From the NCBI RefSeq assembly GCF_019392335.1, contig NZ_JAHXRQ010000025.1:1-62503 (forward strand): DNA of 62,503 nt. Direction: 5' to 3'. The notes beneath the pieces were generated by a model, which did no database searches, was not told the origin of the DNA, and was given only the letters and a program-made list of their open reading frames with translations. Position numbers and translations under genes: made by a program. The stretch comes from Mameliella sp. CS4. Lineage in GTDB: Bacteria; Pseudomonadota; Alphaproteobacteria; Rhodobacterales; Rhodobacteraceae. Each line of letters begins with the position of its first letter. Within the stretch, counting starts at the first letter, position 1. Positions 7,863 to 16,936 of the stretch are shown here, one piece after another.

Positions 7863-9863
7863 ATGTTCCCGGAAATCGGTCACTTCGCATTGGCCCTCGC
7901 GCTGGCGCTTGCGCTTGTTCAGAGTGTTCTGCCGATTGCGGGCGCGTCTCGCGGAAACGCCGTCTGGATGAAATCCGCCCAGGCGACGGCCCTTGGTCAG
8001 GTACTGTTTGTGAGCATTGCCTTCGTGGCGCTGATGCAGGCCTTCATCGTCAGCGATTTCACCGTCAGGAACGTCGTCGAGAATTCCCATTCGCTTAAGC
8101 CGATGCTTTACAAGGTTGCGGGAACTTGGGGCAGCCATGAGGGATCGCTTCTGCTCTGGATTTTGATCCTTGCGGTATTTGGTGCGGGGGTTGCCTGGTT
8201 CGGATCGAATATCCCGGGCGAAACCAAGGCGCGCACCCTGTCGGTTCAGGCGTGGATCAGTGTCGGCTTCCTGACGTTTCTGCTGCTGACGTCGAACCCG
8301 TTCGAGCGGGTGTTCCCGCCGCCGCTCGACGGCAATGACCTGAACCCGTTGCTTCAGGACATGGGCCTCGCCATGCACCCGCCGCTCTTGTATTTCGGGT
8401 ATGTCGGCTTCTCCATCGTGTTTTCCTTTGCCGTTGCGGCTCTTTTGGAGGGTCGCGTCGATCCAGCCTGGGCCAGATGGGTCCGCCCGTGGACATTGGC
8501 CGCGTGGGTCAGCCTGACGGCCGGTATCGCTCTTGGATCGTGGTGGGCCTATTATGAACTAGGCTGGGGCGGCTGGTGGTTCTGGGACCCGGTCGAGAAT
8601 GTAAGCTTTATGCCCTGGCTTCTGGGCACCGCGTTGCTGCATTCGGCCATCGTCACGGAAAAGCGCGATGCATTCAAAACCTGGACCATCCTGCTTGCCA
8701 TCCTGACCTTTTCGCTTTCGCTGCTTGGGACGTTCATCGTCCGGTCCGGGCTGCTTACATCCGTGCATGCGTTCGCCGTCGATCCAGAGCGTGGGCTTTA
8801 CATTCTGGGTCTGTTGGCCGTGTCCATCGGCGGGTCGCTGGCGCTCTACGCCTGGCGGGCGCCCGAAATGGAGCCGGGCGGTCTGTTTCGCCCGATCAGC
8901 CGCGAAGCCGGGCTGCTCGTAAACAACCTCATTCTCGTCGCCGCTACGGGAACCGTCCTGTTCGGAACACTTTATCCGCTGATCCTCGAGGCTGTCACCG
9001 GGGACAAGATCTCGGTGGGTCCACCTTTTTTCAATGCGGCCTTCATTCCGATGATGCTGGCGCTGGTGGTGTTCATGGGTCTGGGCCCATTCCTGTCGTG
9101 GAAGCGGGCCGATATCGCCGGGTTGCTCGATCGCATTCGGTTCGTGGCCGTGCTGGCGGTCATCCCAGCCTTGGCCGCATGGTATCTTCTGAACGGTGGG
9201 CCGATCATGGCCTATCTTGCCATCCTCGGCGCGGCGTGGCTGCTCTTTGCGACCCTACGGGAATGGGCGGTACGCATCCGTCTGTTCGAGGTTTCCTTTG
9301 CGGAGAGCGCGAGACGCGCGCGCAACCTGCCACGCGCCTCTCACGGCATGACGCTTGCCCATGCCGGCGTCGCCGTTTTGATGATGGGGATGATCGGCTC
9401 GACCGGATGGAAGAGCGAGGAGATCGTCTTTGCCGCTCCGGGGACAGAGGTCGCGATCGCCGGGTTTGACATCACCTTCGAAGGCGCGGAAAAGGTTCAG
9501 GGGCCGAACTACATCGCGGATCGCGGCACCCTGGTGGTCCGCCGGGATGGCGAATTGGTCACGACACTTTTCCCAGAACGCCGGTATTATCCGGTCGCGG
9601 AAAGCCAGACGACGGAGTCGGCCATCCGCTCCACATTGGCGGGCGATCTCTATACGTCGATTGCAACGCCAGCCTCCGATCAAATGAACAACGCCGGGGC
9701 ATGGACCCTTCGGATCCTCTATGAACCGCTCGTCAACCTGATCTGGATCGGCTCGATCCTGCTGGTGATCGGTGGCTGTTTGTCTTTGTCGGATCGCCGA
9801 TTGAGGGTTGGGGCGCCGCGCCGCGCCAAAAAGTCAGCCAGCGATGCTGTTCCTGCCGAGTAG
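7863..9863 (+). CDS. ccmF: Cytochrome c heme lyase CcmF
   Basis: 666 residues, full length for the family, with about 15 membrane helices. The tryptophan-rich heme-handling signature WGGWWFWDPVENVSFMPWLL is present, as are conserved His in periplasmic loops (TWGSHEGSLLLW, SNSHSLKPM-like NSHSLKPMLYK). CcmF attaches heme to apocytochrome c together with CcmH and CcmI. AGGAAAGA precedes the ATG. First of four ccm genes here; ccmABCDE are absent, so the island supplies only the ligation module. Confidence 0.97.
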   Translation: MFPEIGHFALALALALALVQSVLPIAGASRGNAVWMKSAQATALGQVLFVSIAFVALMQAFIVSDFTVRNVVENSHSLKPMLYKVAGTWGSHEGSLLLWILILAVFGAGVAWFGSNIPGETKARTLSVQAWISVGFLTFLLLTSNPFERVFPPPLDGNDLNPLLQDMGLAMHPPLLYFGYVGFSIVFSFAVAALLEGRVDPAWARWVRPWTLAAWVSLTAGIALGSWWAYYELGWGGWWFWDPVENVSFMPWLLGTALLHSAIVTEKRDAFKTWTILLAILTFSLSLLGTFIVRSGLLTSVHAFAVDPERGLYILGLLAVSIGGSLALYAWRAPEMEPGGLFRPISREAGLLVNNLILVAATGTVLFGTLYPLILEAVTGDKISVGPPFFNAAFIPMMLALVVFMGLGPFLSWKRADIAGLLDRIRFVAVLAVIPALAAWYLLNGGPIMAYLAILGAAWLLFATLREWAVRIRLFEVSFAESARRARNLPRASHGMTLAHAGVAVLMMGMIGSTGWKSEEIVFAAPGTEVAIAGFDITFEGAEKVQGPNYIADRGTLVVRRDGELVTTLFPERRYYPVAESQTTESAIRSTLAGDLYTSIATPASDQMNNAGAWTLRILYEPLVNLIWIGSILLVIGGCLSLSDRRLRVGAPRRAKKSASDAVPAE

Positions 9864-9871
9864 GAGAGAAG

Positions 9872-10438
9872 ATGAAACGTCTCATTGCCGGGCTGCCGTT
9901 TATTGCGGCGGTCATATTCGGGGGGTTCTTTCTTTGGGGACTCAATCCAGACCGGGACCCCAACGAAATCCCCTCAGTCTTCATCTCGCAACCGGCCCCG
10001 AAGTTCGACCTCGAAGCCATACCCGGGTTGGAGACGCCTGGCCTGTCGCGAAGCGATCTTGTTGGAAACGAACGACCTGTGGTGGTCAATGTCTTTGCGT
10101 CCTGGTGCGTGCCCTGCCGCGCGGAACATGCCGTGTTGACACGATTTGTCGAACGAGAAGGCATTCGTTTGTTCGGAATAAACTACAAAGACAAACCTGC
10201 GGATGCCGTGAAGTGGCTCAATGACCTCGGCAATCCCTACGAGCGGATCGGGTCCGACCTGTCAGGCCGGACAGGGATTGAGTGGGGCCTCTCAGGCGTC
10301 CCGGAGACCTTCATCGTCGATGGCGATGGCACCGTTCTGTTTCGCTATGTCGGGCCGGTCGTAGGTCCCGAGGCCGTCGAACGTTTCACCGAAGCCCTGA
10401 AGCAGGCAGGCGCACTTCCGAGTGGAGCAGCATCATGA
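9872..10438 (+). CDS. ccmG: Thiol:disulfide interchange protein CcmG/DsbE
   Basis: 188 residues, with an N-terminal membrane anchor (about 5-24), then a thioredoxin fold with the redox pair C79-VP-C82 (FASWCVPC) and the cis-Pro loop GVPETFIVD. CcmG reduces apocytochrome cysteines before heme attachment. It lies 8 bp after ccmF, and its stop overlaps the ccmH start (ATGA). Confidence 0.95.
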   Translation: MKRLIAGLPFIAAVIFGGFFLWGLNPDRDPNEIPSVFISQPAPKFDLEAIPGLETPGLSRSDLVGNERPVVVNVFASWCVPCRAEHAVLTRFVEREGIRLFGINYKDKPADAVKWLNDLGNPYERIGSDLSGRTGIEWGLSGVPETFIVDGDGTVLFRYVGPVVGPEAVERFTEALKQAGALPSGAAS

Positions 10439-10908
10439 GACAGTTGATTTTCGCGTGTTGCGTCGGGTTGCTCCCCTTTGCCGCCAATGCGGTCGAACCG
10501 GACGAAATGCTGACCGACCCGGTATTGGAACAGCGTGCGCGGGAGATTTCCAAGGATCTGCGATGCGTCGTCTGTCAAAACCAGGACATCGACAGCTCGA
10601 ACGCGGGTGTGGCCCGAGACCTGCGTCTGCTCGTACGCGAGCGACTGGTCACGGGAGACACTGACACCGAGGTGATCGAATACATACGGGCGCGGTACGG
10701 GGATTACGTGCTGCTCAAACCGCCTCTGGAGCCTGCGACCTACGCGCTTTGGTTTGCGCCGATCGCTTTCGTCCTCATCGGGGTTTTCGTTGGTGGCGGG
10801 GTACTGATGAGTCGGCGAAAGCAAGAGGCTTTTGAAGATTTGGGCGCGGAGGATGAGAACACCGTGTCCGAAATTCTCAGACGAAACGAAGCGGGGGATG
10901 CGTCATGA
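10435..10908 (+). CDS. ccmH: Cytochrome c maturation protein CcmH
   Basis: 157 residues. The signal peptide ends near ANA-VEPD. The redox motif LRCVVCQNQ (C44, C47) is the CcmH/CycL signature, followed by the three-helix domain (SNAGVARDLRLLVRERL, YGDYVLLKPPL) and one C-terminal membrane helix. It presents reduced apocytochrome to CcmF. The longer upstream frame belongs to ccmG in another phase, so the ATG at 10435 is the start. Confidence 0.95.
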   Translation: MRQLIFACCVGLLPFAANAVEPDEMLTDPVLEQRAREISKDLRCVVCQNQDIDSSNAGVARDLRLLVRERLVTGDTDTEVIEYIRARYGDYVLLKPPLEPATYALWFAPIAFVLIGVFVGGGVLMSRRKQEAFEDLGAEDENTVSEILRRNEAGDAS

Positions 10909-12056
10909 TCTGGGGTGTTTTCGTTCTTCTGACGCTGGTCGCGATCGGAATTGTCCTCTACCCGCTGCTGTGGTCCAGATCGAACACTCACTCCAGAGGA
11001 GATGCGGTGCCGGCAATCCTTGCCGATCAGATGCAGGAAATCGAACGAGACATGGACCGCAGTTTGATTTCTGAACAGGAAGCTCAAGCTGCCAGACACG
11101 AGATCAAGAAACGTATCCTCGCGACGACACGCAATTCGGAAGAAAAAGCCGGATCTTCCCGTAGTGGTGGCAGAGTCACACTCGTTGCCACGGCGGTGCT
11201 CGCACCAGTTATTGCAGCGGGTTACTATCTGACGATGGGATCTCCGGAGGTTCCTTCAATGGCCTTCGCGGCCCGAGCCGAGGAGCGCGCGCAGACTGTT
11301 GAAGTGACGGCCCTCGCAATACAACTTCGCGAAAGGCTTGTATCCGATCCGACTGGCGGCCCCAGCGAAGGGTGGATGCTGTTGGGCCAGACCTATCAGC
11401 GCATGGGCAGAGCATCTGATGCCGTCGAAGCCTTCGAAGTTGTCGCCGAACGGAAGGATGCCACCTCCGCGACATTCTCCATGCTCGCAGAGGCAGTCGT
11501 GGTTGCCAATGACGGCGTTGTTATTCCAAAGGCAAAATCGGCGATTGATCGCGCGCTAGAACTTGACCGATCCAATCCTGCGGCAACCTATTTCAAGTCT
11601 CTCTACCATCTTCAAAGAGAAGAGGCGCGTAAGGCCTACGACTTGCTCGTTTCACGGCTGGACCAGGAAGAGGCGTACGTTCCCTGGATGGAAACCTATA
11701 CATTGCAGATCAATCGGATCGCTGCCGCAGCCGACCTCCCGATCGCCGATCTTCCCAGAGGGCCGGCGTCACAACTCGGACCAAACGCGGCGGATGTCGT
11801 GGCGGCGTCGGAGATGAGCGATGCGGATCGCGCGGAGTTCATCCGCTCGATGGTCTCGCGCCTGGCCGAGCGTCTTGAGGATGAACCGGAGGATCTGGAT
11901 GGATGGATCCGGCTGGCAAACGCCTACACCGTCCTTCAGGAGCAAGATCGCGCCATTGAAGCCTACCGTAAGGCAGAAGCGCTGTTGGAGCATCAGCCCA
12001 CCAATGATCCTCGGCGTGCGGCGGTCCGTGACGCGCTCGAGCGGCTTGGCGGTTGA
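10905..12056 (+). CDS. ccmI: Cytochrome c maturation protein CcmI (CycH)
   Basis: 383 residues. The N-terminal part has two membrane helices (about 2-20 and 88-105) separated by a cytoplasmic linker with AILADQMQEIERDMDRSLIS, typical of CcmI. The periplasmic part has TPR-like repeats (GWMLLGQTYQRMGRASDAVEAF, WIRLANAYTVLQEQDRAIEAY) that chaperone apocytochrome c. It starts inside the ccmH stop and ends the ccmFGHI operon, facing the dsbD gene convergently. Confidence 0.93.
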   Translation: MIWGVFVLLTLVAIGIVLYPLLWSRSNTHSRGDAVPAILADQMQEIERDMDRSLISEQEAQAARHEIKKRILATTRNSEEKAGSSRSGGRVTLVATAVLAPVIAAGYYLTMGSPEVPSMAFAARAEERAQTVEVTALAIQLRERLVSDPTGGPSEGWMLLGQTYQRMGRASDAVEAFEVVAERKDATSATFSMLAEAVVVANDGVVIPKAKSAIDRALELDRSNPAATYFKSLYHLQREEARKAYDLLVSRLDQEEAYVPWMETYTLQINRIAAAADLPIADLPRGPASQLGPNAADVVAASEMSDADRAEFIRSMVSRLAERLEDEPEDLDGWIRLANAYTVLQEQDRAIEAYRKAEALLEHQPTNDPRRAAVRDALERLGG

Positions 12057-12083
12057 CTACCGGCGGGTGCCCGCCTGGGCAGG

Positions 12084-14213
12084 TCACTCCTGACCGGCAA
12101 CCTTTGCGGAAACATCCCGACCGCTGGCTTGCGCCAAGGCGTCCATCACGTCCTCGGTCGTTAGCAATTCGGACAGCACAATGCCGTTTGGTGCCGACGG
12201 TCCATAGACGGCATTGAAGGGGATGCCATATCGGCCGAAACTCTCAAGGTAGCGGGAAATTCGCGCGTCCGGGCGTGTCCAATCTGCCTGCATCGGCGTG
12301 ACACCTGACGCGTCCAGCGCACTGCGGACCGGCTCACGGTCGATGACAAGTGTCTTGTTCGCTTTGCAGGTCAGGCACCAGTCAGCGGTCACATCGACAA
12401 AGACGACCTCTCCTGCGGACACGCGTTTCGCTATGTCCGAACGGTCAAATGCGACCCAAGCCAATGCCGACTGTGACTCTGCGCGGGCAGGCGCTGATTG
12501 CTGCAGGAGAGGACCTGCGACAAGAGCCAGGACAAGGCTGGCTGTGGCAATAGACCATCTGAATTGGGACTGCACATTCGGGAGGGTCAAGATCAGAACG
12601 GCGAGACCTGACAACACCGCGACCGCGATGACGGAGGCCAGCCCGGCGACACCGTCGAGCACCCAGAACAGCCACACGGCGGTTGCAAACAGCAAGATCC
12701 CCATGACGCTTTTGACGATCAGCATCCATCGACCAGGCTTGGGCATGAACGCGACCAGGCGCGGGAACGCGGCGATGACGAGATAGGGCAGGGCGAGGCC
12801 GAGGCCGAGGCTCGTAAAGACGATGAGAATGTCCACGGCACGTCCGGCCAAAGCAAACGCCACCGCGGTCCCGAGGAACGGTGCCGAGCAAGGTGTTGCC
12901 ATGACGGCACCGAACATGCCGGTGAAGAAGTCGGCGGAATACCCGTTGCGTCCTCCGGCCCCTGCAAGCCACGTCTGCATGCCGTGTGGCAGGGCGAACT
13001 CGAACGCTCCGAACAGATTTGCCGAAAAGAGGAGCAGAACTGCGATCATCACCGCAAGAAACAGCGGGCTTTGAAATTGCAGACCCCACCCGACGCTGAG
13101 CCCTGCCGTCTGGAGCGCCCAAAGGGTTAGCCCCAGGCCCCACATGAACGTCATGATGCCGGCGCCGGCAGCGACGAAGCCGAACCGGACACGGGTTGTG
13201 TCATGATCTGTGTGTTTGAGCACAGACGAAACCTTGATGGACAGCACCGGCAGTACGCAGGGCATCACGTTCAGGATCAATCCACCCAGCAGCGCGACCG
13301 CGGCAATCCAGAGCAGTTCCAGCATGTCCGGTGTCGTGGCGGCCAATTCGAAGGGAGCTGCGATACCTTGCGTCACGCGATCCGCAATGACGGTGAAGGC
13401 CCGGATCTCGCTATCGGTGACGGTAATCGATGGCGCCACCGTCACATCCGTATTTGAAGAGAGAATCGGGAAGCGCGCCCAAAGCAAACGATCCTCTTCT
13501 CCCAAACGGATATCGGGTTTGCCGAGCGCAACACCCATACCCAGTTCGGGAAACACATCCGGCGACTGGAGTGGTTCATCGACGCGAAGGTTGACGATCA
13601 ACTCCGTGAGGTCTTCGTCGATGAAAGCAGTTGCCTCTCTGACGCCACTCGCCTTGGCCCCTTCGGGAACGCGACCGGAGAAAGCGCCAATCAGCGCAGC
13701 GGCGGAGCTGTCGATGCCGTTGCCGCGTCCGAGGCGAAGTGACAGGTCAAAATCTTCCGGAACGCAGACATCGGAACACACGAGCAGTTTGACCTGCGCG
13801 GAAAGGGTCACGGGTGCGCCGGGATCTTCGAGCGTCACGCGCAGCGGAAAGACGACTTCGTTAGCATAACCGAAGTTCTCGATACCAAAGGCGGTGAACC
13901 GCGTCGGGGCGGGCCACATGAATTCGATATCTGCAATGTTTTTTGAACCGCTCCATTCGACCGCAGGTGGCATTCCCACCTCTCCTGGCGACCGCCAATA
14001 GGTTTTCCAATTTTCGTTCAGTTGAAGGTGAAGTCCGGCAGATAGAGACCGTGTGTTTCTAGAAACGCCGTCCTGAGCGGCAATAAGATTCGCCGTGAGT
14101 GGAGCACTCTGGTATTCAACAGAGGTCGCTGCCGAGACGCTTCCGGAAGCAAGGGCCAAGAGCACGAAGCGAATTACGGAAATCCGTCGAAGGATCAAAA
14201 GTTTATCTATCAA
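12084..14213 (-). CDS. DsbD/ScsB-type transmembrane thiol:disulfide reductase
   Basis: 709 residues. After a signal peptide there is an ScsB-type N-terminal periplasmic region (LQLNENWKTYWRSPGEVG) containing CSDVC, then eight or so membrane helices with the conserved NVMPCVLPVLSIK and TPCSAPFLG, and a C-terminal thioredoxin domain with ADWCLTCKANK. This protein moves electrons from cytosolic thioredoxin to periplasmic partners. ScsB homologues occur with copper tolerance loci, which fits the DsbA, CcmG and cytochrome genes nearby. Confidence 0.92.
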   Translation of the reverse strand: MIDKLLILRRISVIRFVLLALASGSVSAATSVEYQSAPLTANLIAAQDGVSRNTRSLSAGLHLQLNENWKTYWRSPGEVGMPPAVEWSGSKNIADIEFMWPAPTRFTAFGIENFGYANEVVFPLRVTLEDPGAPVTLSAQVKLLVCSDVCVPEDFDLSLRLGRGNGIDSSAAALIGAFSGRVPEGAKASGVREATAFIDEDLTELIVNLRVDEPLQSPDVFPELGMGVALGKPDIRLGEEDRLLWARFPILSSNTDVTVAPSITVTDSEIRAFTVIADRVTQGIAAPFELAATTPDMLELLWIAAVALLGGLILNVMPCVLPVLSIKVSSVLKHTDHDTTRVRFGFVAAGAGIMTFMWGLGLTLWALQTAGLSVGWGLQFQSPLFLAVMIAVLLLFSANLFGAFEFALPHGMQTWLAGAGGRNGYSADFFTGMFGAVMATPCSAPFLGTAVAFALAGRAVDILIVFTSLGLGLALPYLVIAAFPRLVAFMPKPGRWMLIVKSVMGILLFATAVWLFWVLDGVAGLASVIAVAVLSGLAVLILTLPNVQSQFRWSIATASLVLALVAGPLLQQSAPARAESQSALAWVAFDRSDIAKRVSAGEVVFVDVTADWCLTCKANKTLVIDREPVRSALDASGVTPMQADWTRPDARISRYLESFGRYGIPFNAVYGPSAPNGIVLSELLTTEDVMDALAQASGRDVSAKVAGQE

Positions 14214-14271
14214 GATACCCTATCCTCCAATTAAATTTGAGGCAGATTTCCCTAATTCGCCGGAGGCTGCA

Positions 14272-14496
14272 TTAAAGGCTACCCACGGCAAAACCCTGAC
14301 GACCATCGGAACAGACGACTTGCGCAACGCCAGTAGCAGGAGATGAAAGAATTCGACATCCATCCGGTAGTAGCCTTGACGCTTGCTTCGTCGATATTTT
14401 AGGTTTAAGATTCAGGCAGTCTGCGAGACTCCCCGCACACCCCCCTAACAAGGTAGCCGCTAACAGCAATACGCTTGCCTGTGACTTCCTACGCAC
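14272..14496 (-). CDS. Putative small lipoprotein, unknown function
   Basis: A GTG at 14496, one base after the stop of the preceding gene, opens 74 residues: VRRKSQASVLLLAATLLGGC, a good lipobox (LGGC-A), then a short mature part with four more Cys and KISTKQASRLLPDGCRIL. An in-frame ATG at 14538 would overlap the upstream gene. I do not recognise the family. Context suggests cotranscription from the promoter at 14831-14878. Confidence 0.5.
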   Translation of the reverse strand: MRRKSQASVLLLAATLLGGCAGSLADCLNLKPKISTKQASRLLPDGCRILSSPATGVAQVVCSDGRQGFAVGSL

Positions 14497-14497
14497 A

Positions 14498-14800
14498 TCA
14501 CTGCCTATCGCGGGCAACGACGGGAATCGCGGATGCAATGAGCTCAGGCGTTTCCTCGATAGTATCCCTTGCTTTGTCAGAATGGCACGATTTACCCATG
14601 AATTTGTGCATCACGAGATGCGCCGCAACGCAAAGAAGAAGCGGGGCGAAAGCCGCTGCATTGCCCCACATGCCCGCCAGTGTGCCACCGGCAAGAAAAA
14701 ACCCGGCAATGGGCAGGAGCATGACGACGCAACACTTCATCATTCCGTAATGCTTGAGCCTGTCCGCGATCGGCTTTTTTCTGTGATTCTGGTGGTCCAC
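14498..14800 (-). CDS. Small His/Cys-containing membrane protein, DUF2933-like
   Basis: 100 residues: a basic His-rich start (MDHQNHRKKPIADRLKHYG), two hydrophobic segments (MMKCCVVMLLPIAGFFLAGG and FAPLLLCVAAHLVMHKFMG) and an acidic tail. The arrangement of a central helix ending in His and Met resembles DUF2933 proteins such as that at 42431-42694. Function unknown; found near metal-resistance genes. Its promoter combines a MerR-type dyad with the tandem hexamer motif. Confidence 0.65.
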   Translation of the reverse strand: MDHQNHRKKPIADRLKHYGMMKCCVVMLLPIAGFFLAGGTLAGMWGNAAAFAPLLLCVAAHLVMHKFMGKSCHSDKARDTIEETPELIASAIPVVARDRQ

Positions 14801-14830
14801 GACACTCTCTTTACCTAGTTTCCGGCGTCA

Positions 14831-14878
14831 TTTGCGACCCTCCAGTAGGGTAAGGTCAAGGATACAAATGGATACACT
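14831..14878 (-). promoter_or_regulatory. MerR-type promoter with adjoining tandem hexamer site
   Basis: Minus strand: TGTATC-CATT-TGTATC (14878-14863, 10-bp pitch), then -35 TTGACC (14861-14856), a 19-bp spacer holding the dyad ACCCTACTGGAGGGT (14853-14839), and a weak -10 CAAATG (14836-14831). It combines the motif found before the response regulator with a MerR-family spacer, so both regulators could act here. It reads toward the small membrane protein gene at 14800. Confidence 0.6.
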
Positions 14879-14956
14879 TCTCGCGGCCTTGTCAGGTTGC
14901 CTGATGCCGGGTCTCCCGTAAAAGAGATGTAGCAAACCCGAGGCTAGGAGTGTGTC

Positions 14957-15517
14957 ATGACGAACTCGCGAAACAACAAGGTCAATCGACGAAGGCTATT
15001 GGGATATGCGGCTGTTGCCTTGGCCGCACCGAGCGTTGTTCGGGCCGAAGTCGTTCGCCGCAACATTTCTTCTTTCCGAGTTCATGATTGGCAAGATCAC
15101 TTCGATACGCTCGGAAAAGGGATCATTATATCTGATACCAATACAATGGCGCTCCAGCATTGGACGTCCGACGGAGAAATGCGAATTTACCCGACATCCG
15201 TTCCACTGACCGATGAACTGACGAAGCGCGGCTATACCGAAATCGTGGAAAAACGTAAAAACCCTAGTTGGGCGCCGACACCCTCCATGCGTGAACGCAA
15301 CCCGGAGTGGCCGGCACGTGTCGCAGGCGGTGATCCGGAAAACCCCTTGGGCACCCGGGCATTGTACCTGTCATGGCAATACTACCGCATTCACGGGACA
15401 GCAGATACGCGCAAGATCGGCCGCCGATCGTCAAATGGCTGCATTGGTTTGTACAACGAACAGGTCGAGGAAGTCTACGAGCGAACGCCTGTCGGTACTC
15501 AAGTCAAACTCATCTGA
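14957..15517 (+). CDS. L,D-transpeptidase (YkuD domain), exported
   Basis: 186 residues with a Tat-type signal (NRRRLLGYAAVALAAPSVVRA). The YkuD domain runs from about 60, with LGTRALYLSWQYYRIHGT and the catalytic stretch GRRSSNGCIGL (His and Cys nucleophile). Such enzymes make 3-3 peptidoglycan cross-links or attach proteins to the wall and are sensitive to copper. First gene of a run leading to cytochromes and the multicopper oxidase; a second L,D-transpeptidase occurs at 26455, also followed by an oxidase gene. Confidence 0.9.
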   Translation: MTNSRNNKVNRRRLLGYAAVALAAPSVVRAEVVRRNISSFRVHDWQDHFDTLGKGIIISDTNTMALQHWTSDGEMRIYPTSVPLTDELTKRGYTEIVEKRKNPSWAPTPSMRERNPEWPARVAGGDPENPLGTRALYLSWQYYRIHGTADTRKIGRRSSNGCIGLYNEQVEEVYERTPVGTQVKLI

Positions 15518-15545
15518 CCCAAAGGGTAAGGCGGAAGATACAGGC

Positions 15546-16004
15546 ATGGATAAATTGACTGCGCTTATAGGAGCCGTCGTGATCGTGGGCGGGGGTTTGG
15601 CCGTTTGGCGTTTCGTTGGGGCCGAAGATACAGCGGCTGGCCACTCCATGACGTCACCCGACACAAGCGCGATCGCTCAGGGCGACCCGATCGCGCAGGT
15701 AAAGCTACCTGACGAACTTTCGCAGCAGGCGGCACTTGGCAAAAACATATTTGAGGCCAAGTGTTCTGAGTGCCACGGTGAAAATGCTGCCGGTCAAAAT
15801 GGTGTTGCGCCGCCTCTTGTGCACAAGATTTACGAACCAGGCCACCATTCGGACATGGCATTTGTTTTGGCCGCGCAAAACGGCGTCCGTGCGCATCACT
15901 GGAATTTCGGTAACATGCCAAAGATCGAGGGACTGACCCAAGGAGACGTCAAGATGGTTGCCGCCTATGTCCGTGAACTACAGCGGGCCAACGGGATCAA
16001 CTGA
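15546..16004 (+). CDS. Membrane-anchored c-type cytochrome, His-rich family
   Basis: 152 residues from the ATG at 15546. One N-terminal membrane helix (about 5-22), one heme motif CSECH (C73-H77) and a conserved block IYEPGHHSDMAF, GVRAHHWNFGNMP, YVRELQRANGI. The distal Met is probably in FGNMP. It is a clear paralogue of the protein at 43984-44442. Likely passes electrons between the periplasmic oxidase and the respiratory chain (inference). Its stop overlaps the next start. Confidence 0.88.
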   Translation: MDKLTALIGAVVIVGGGLAVWRFVGAEDTAAGHSMTSPDTSAIAQGDPIAQVKLPDELSQQAALGKNIFEAKCSECHGENAAGQNGVAPPLVHKIYEPGHHSDMAFVLAAQNGVRAHHWNFGNMPKIEGLTQGDVKMVAAYVRELQRANGIN

Positions 16005-16333
16005 TGCGTTGGTCGAAGACAAGCCAATGGATTCTGTCGATGATTTTCGGCCTTTTCCTCGCGGTTCTCGGGTTGCCTGAGGCACCAGCGTATCATGGCG
16101 AAGGATCCTTGGCGCAAGAAGCTCACCCTCACGAAGTTTTAGGGTCATCGACGAACGAAGCCTCTGACCACTGTCATCCGGGACTCGATTGCTCTGTCCC
16201 GGTAGCGGTTTTGCTTCAACCAAAAGTGGTTTACGAGCCTCAGTTTCTGAAGGCCGTCATGCAAGACGGCGCGACCCAACGAACCGAGTTGCGCCCCACC
16301 AGCGATCCTCCACCGCCACGACAGTGGGTCTGA
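16004..16333 (+). CDS. Small secreted protein, unknown function
   Basis: 109 residues beginning inside the preceding stop codon. Signal peptide-like helix (ILSMIFGLFLAVLGLPEAPA) then a His-rich mature region (YHGEGSLAQEAHPHEV) and DHCHPGLDC, a plausible metal-binding motif, and a Pro-rich end. No family recognised. Context (between two cytochromes) suggests a periplasmic copper role, which is inference. Confidence 0.6.
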   Translation: MRWSKTSQWILSMIFGLFLAVLGLPEAPAYHGEGSLAQEAHPHEVLGSSTNEASDHCHPGLDCSVPVAVLLQPKVVYEPQFLKAVMQDGATQRTELRPTSDPPPPRQWV

Positions 16334-16376
16334 TTTCACATCGTTCGAAAAGCAGACCCGTATAAGGATCGAAGAC

Positions 16377-16934
16377 ATGAAAAAGACAACTATGACAGCT
16401 GCAGTGTTGATTGCAGGAATCGCGGCTACGGCATACGCTCATGGCGGTGCAACCGGTATCGTAAAAGAACGCATGGATGCTATGGCCGCCATGGGAAAGG
16501 CGGTCAAAACCGTGGCCCCGATGATGCGGGGCGAAACGACCTATGACGCAGAAACAGTGCGCGATGCAGCGCGCCTGTTCCAGCAGCACGCCGGTGAGAG
16601 CATGACAAAGCTGTTTCCCGAGGGCACAGGGGGTGTGCCCTCGGAAGCCAAAGACGAGGTGTGGACCGATTGGGACCGGTTCGCCGCATTGGCAAGTCAG
16701 TTGGAAGAATACTCTGAAGGCCTGGAACGCGCAGCCGACAATGGATTGGGCAGCATGGGCGGCAATATCTCCGCAGGTGGGGCTTCGATGATGGGCGGCG
16801 GTACAACCATGATGGGGAGCAACGCCATGATGGATGCGGCCGCGCTTGCGAAAATGCCTTCTGACGCGGCATTCGCGATGACGACCCAGGTCTGTTCCGT
16901 GTGCCATGAACGTTTCCGGGCGGAAAAAGACTGA
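16377..16934 (+). CDS. Cytochrome c' (class II c-type cytochrome)
   Basis: 185 residues. Signal peptide (KKTTMTAAVLIAGIAATAYA), then a four-helix bundle start (GIVKERMDAMAAMGKAVKTV) and a C-terminal heme motif CSVCH (C173-H177), the class II layout. A Met/Gly-rich insert (MMGGGTTMMGSNAMMD) precedes the last helix and could bind Cu(I), which is unusual for the family. It lies between two other periplasmic genes in the same direction. Confidence 0.88.
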   Translation: MKKTTMTAAVLIAGIAATAYAHGGATGIVKERMDAMAAMGKAVKTVAPMMRGETTYDAETVRDAARLFQQHAGESMTKLFPEGTGGVPSEAKDEVWTDWDRFAALASQLEEYSEGLERAADNGLGSMGGNISAGGASMMGGGTTMMGSNAMMDAAALAKMPSDAAFAMTTQVCSVCHERFRAEKD

Positions 16935-16936
16935 CC

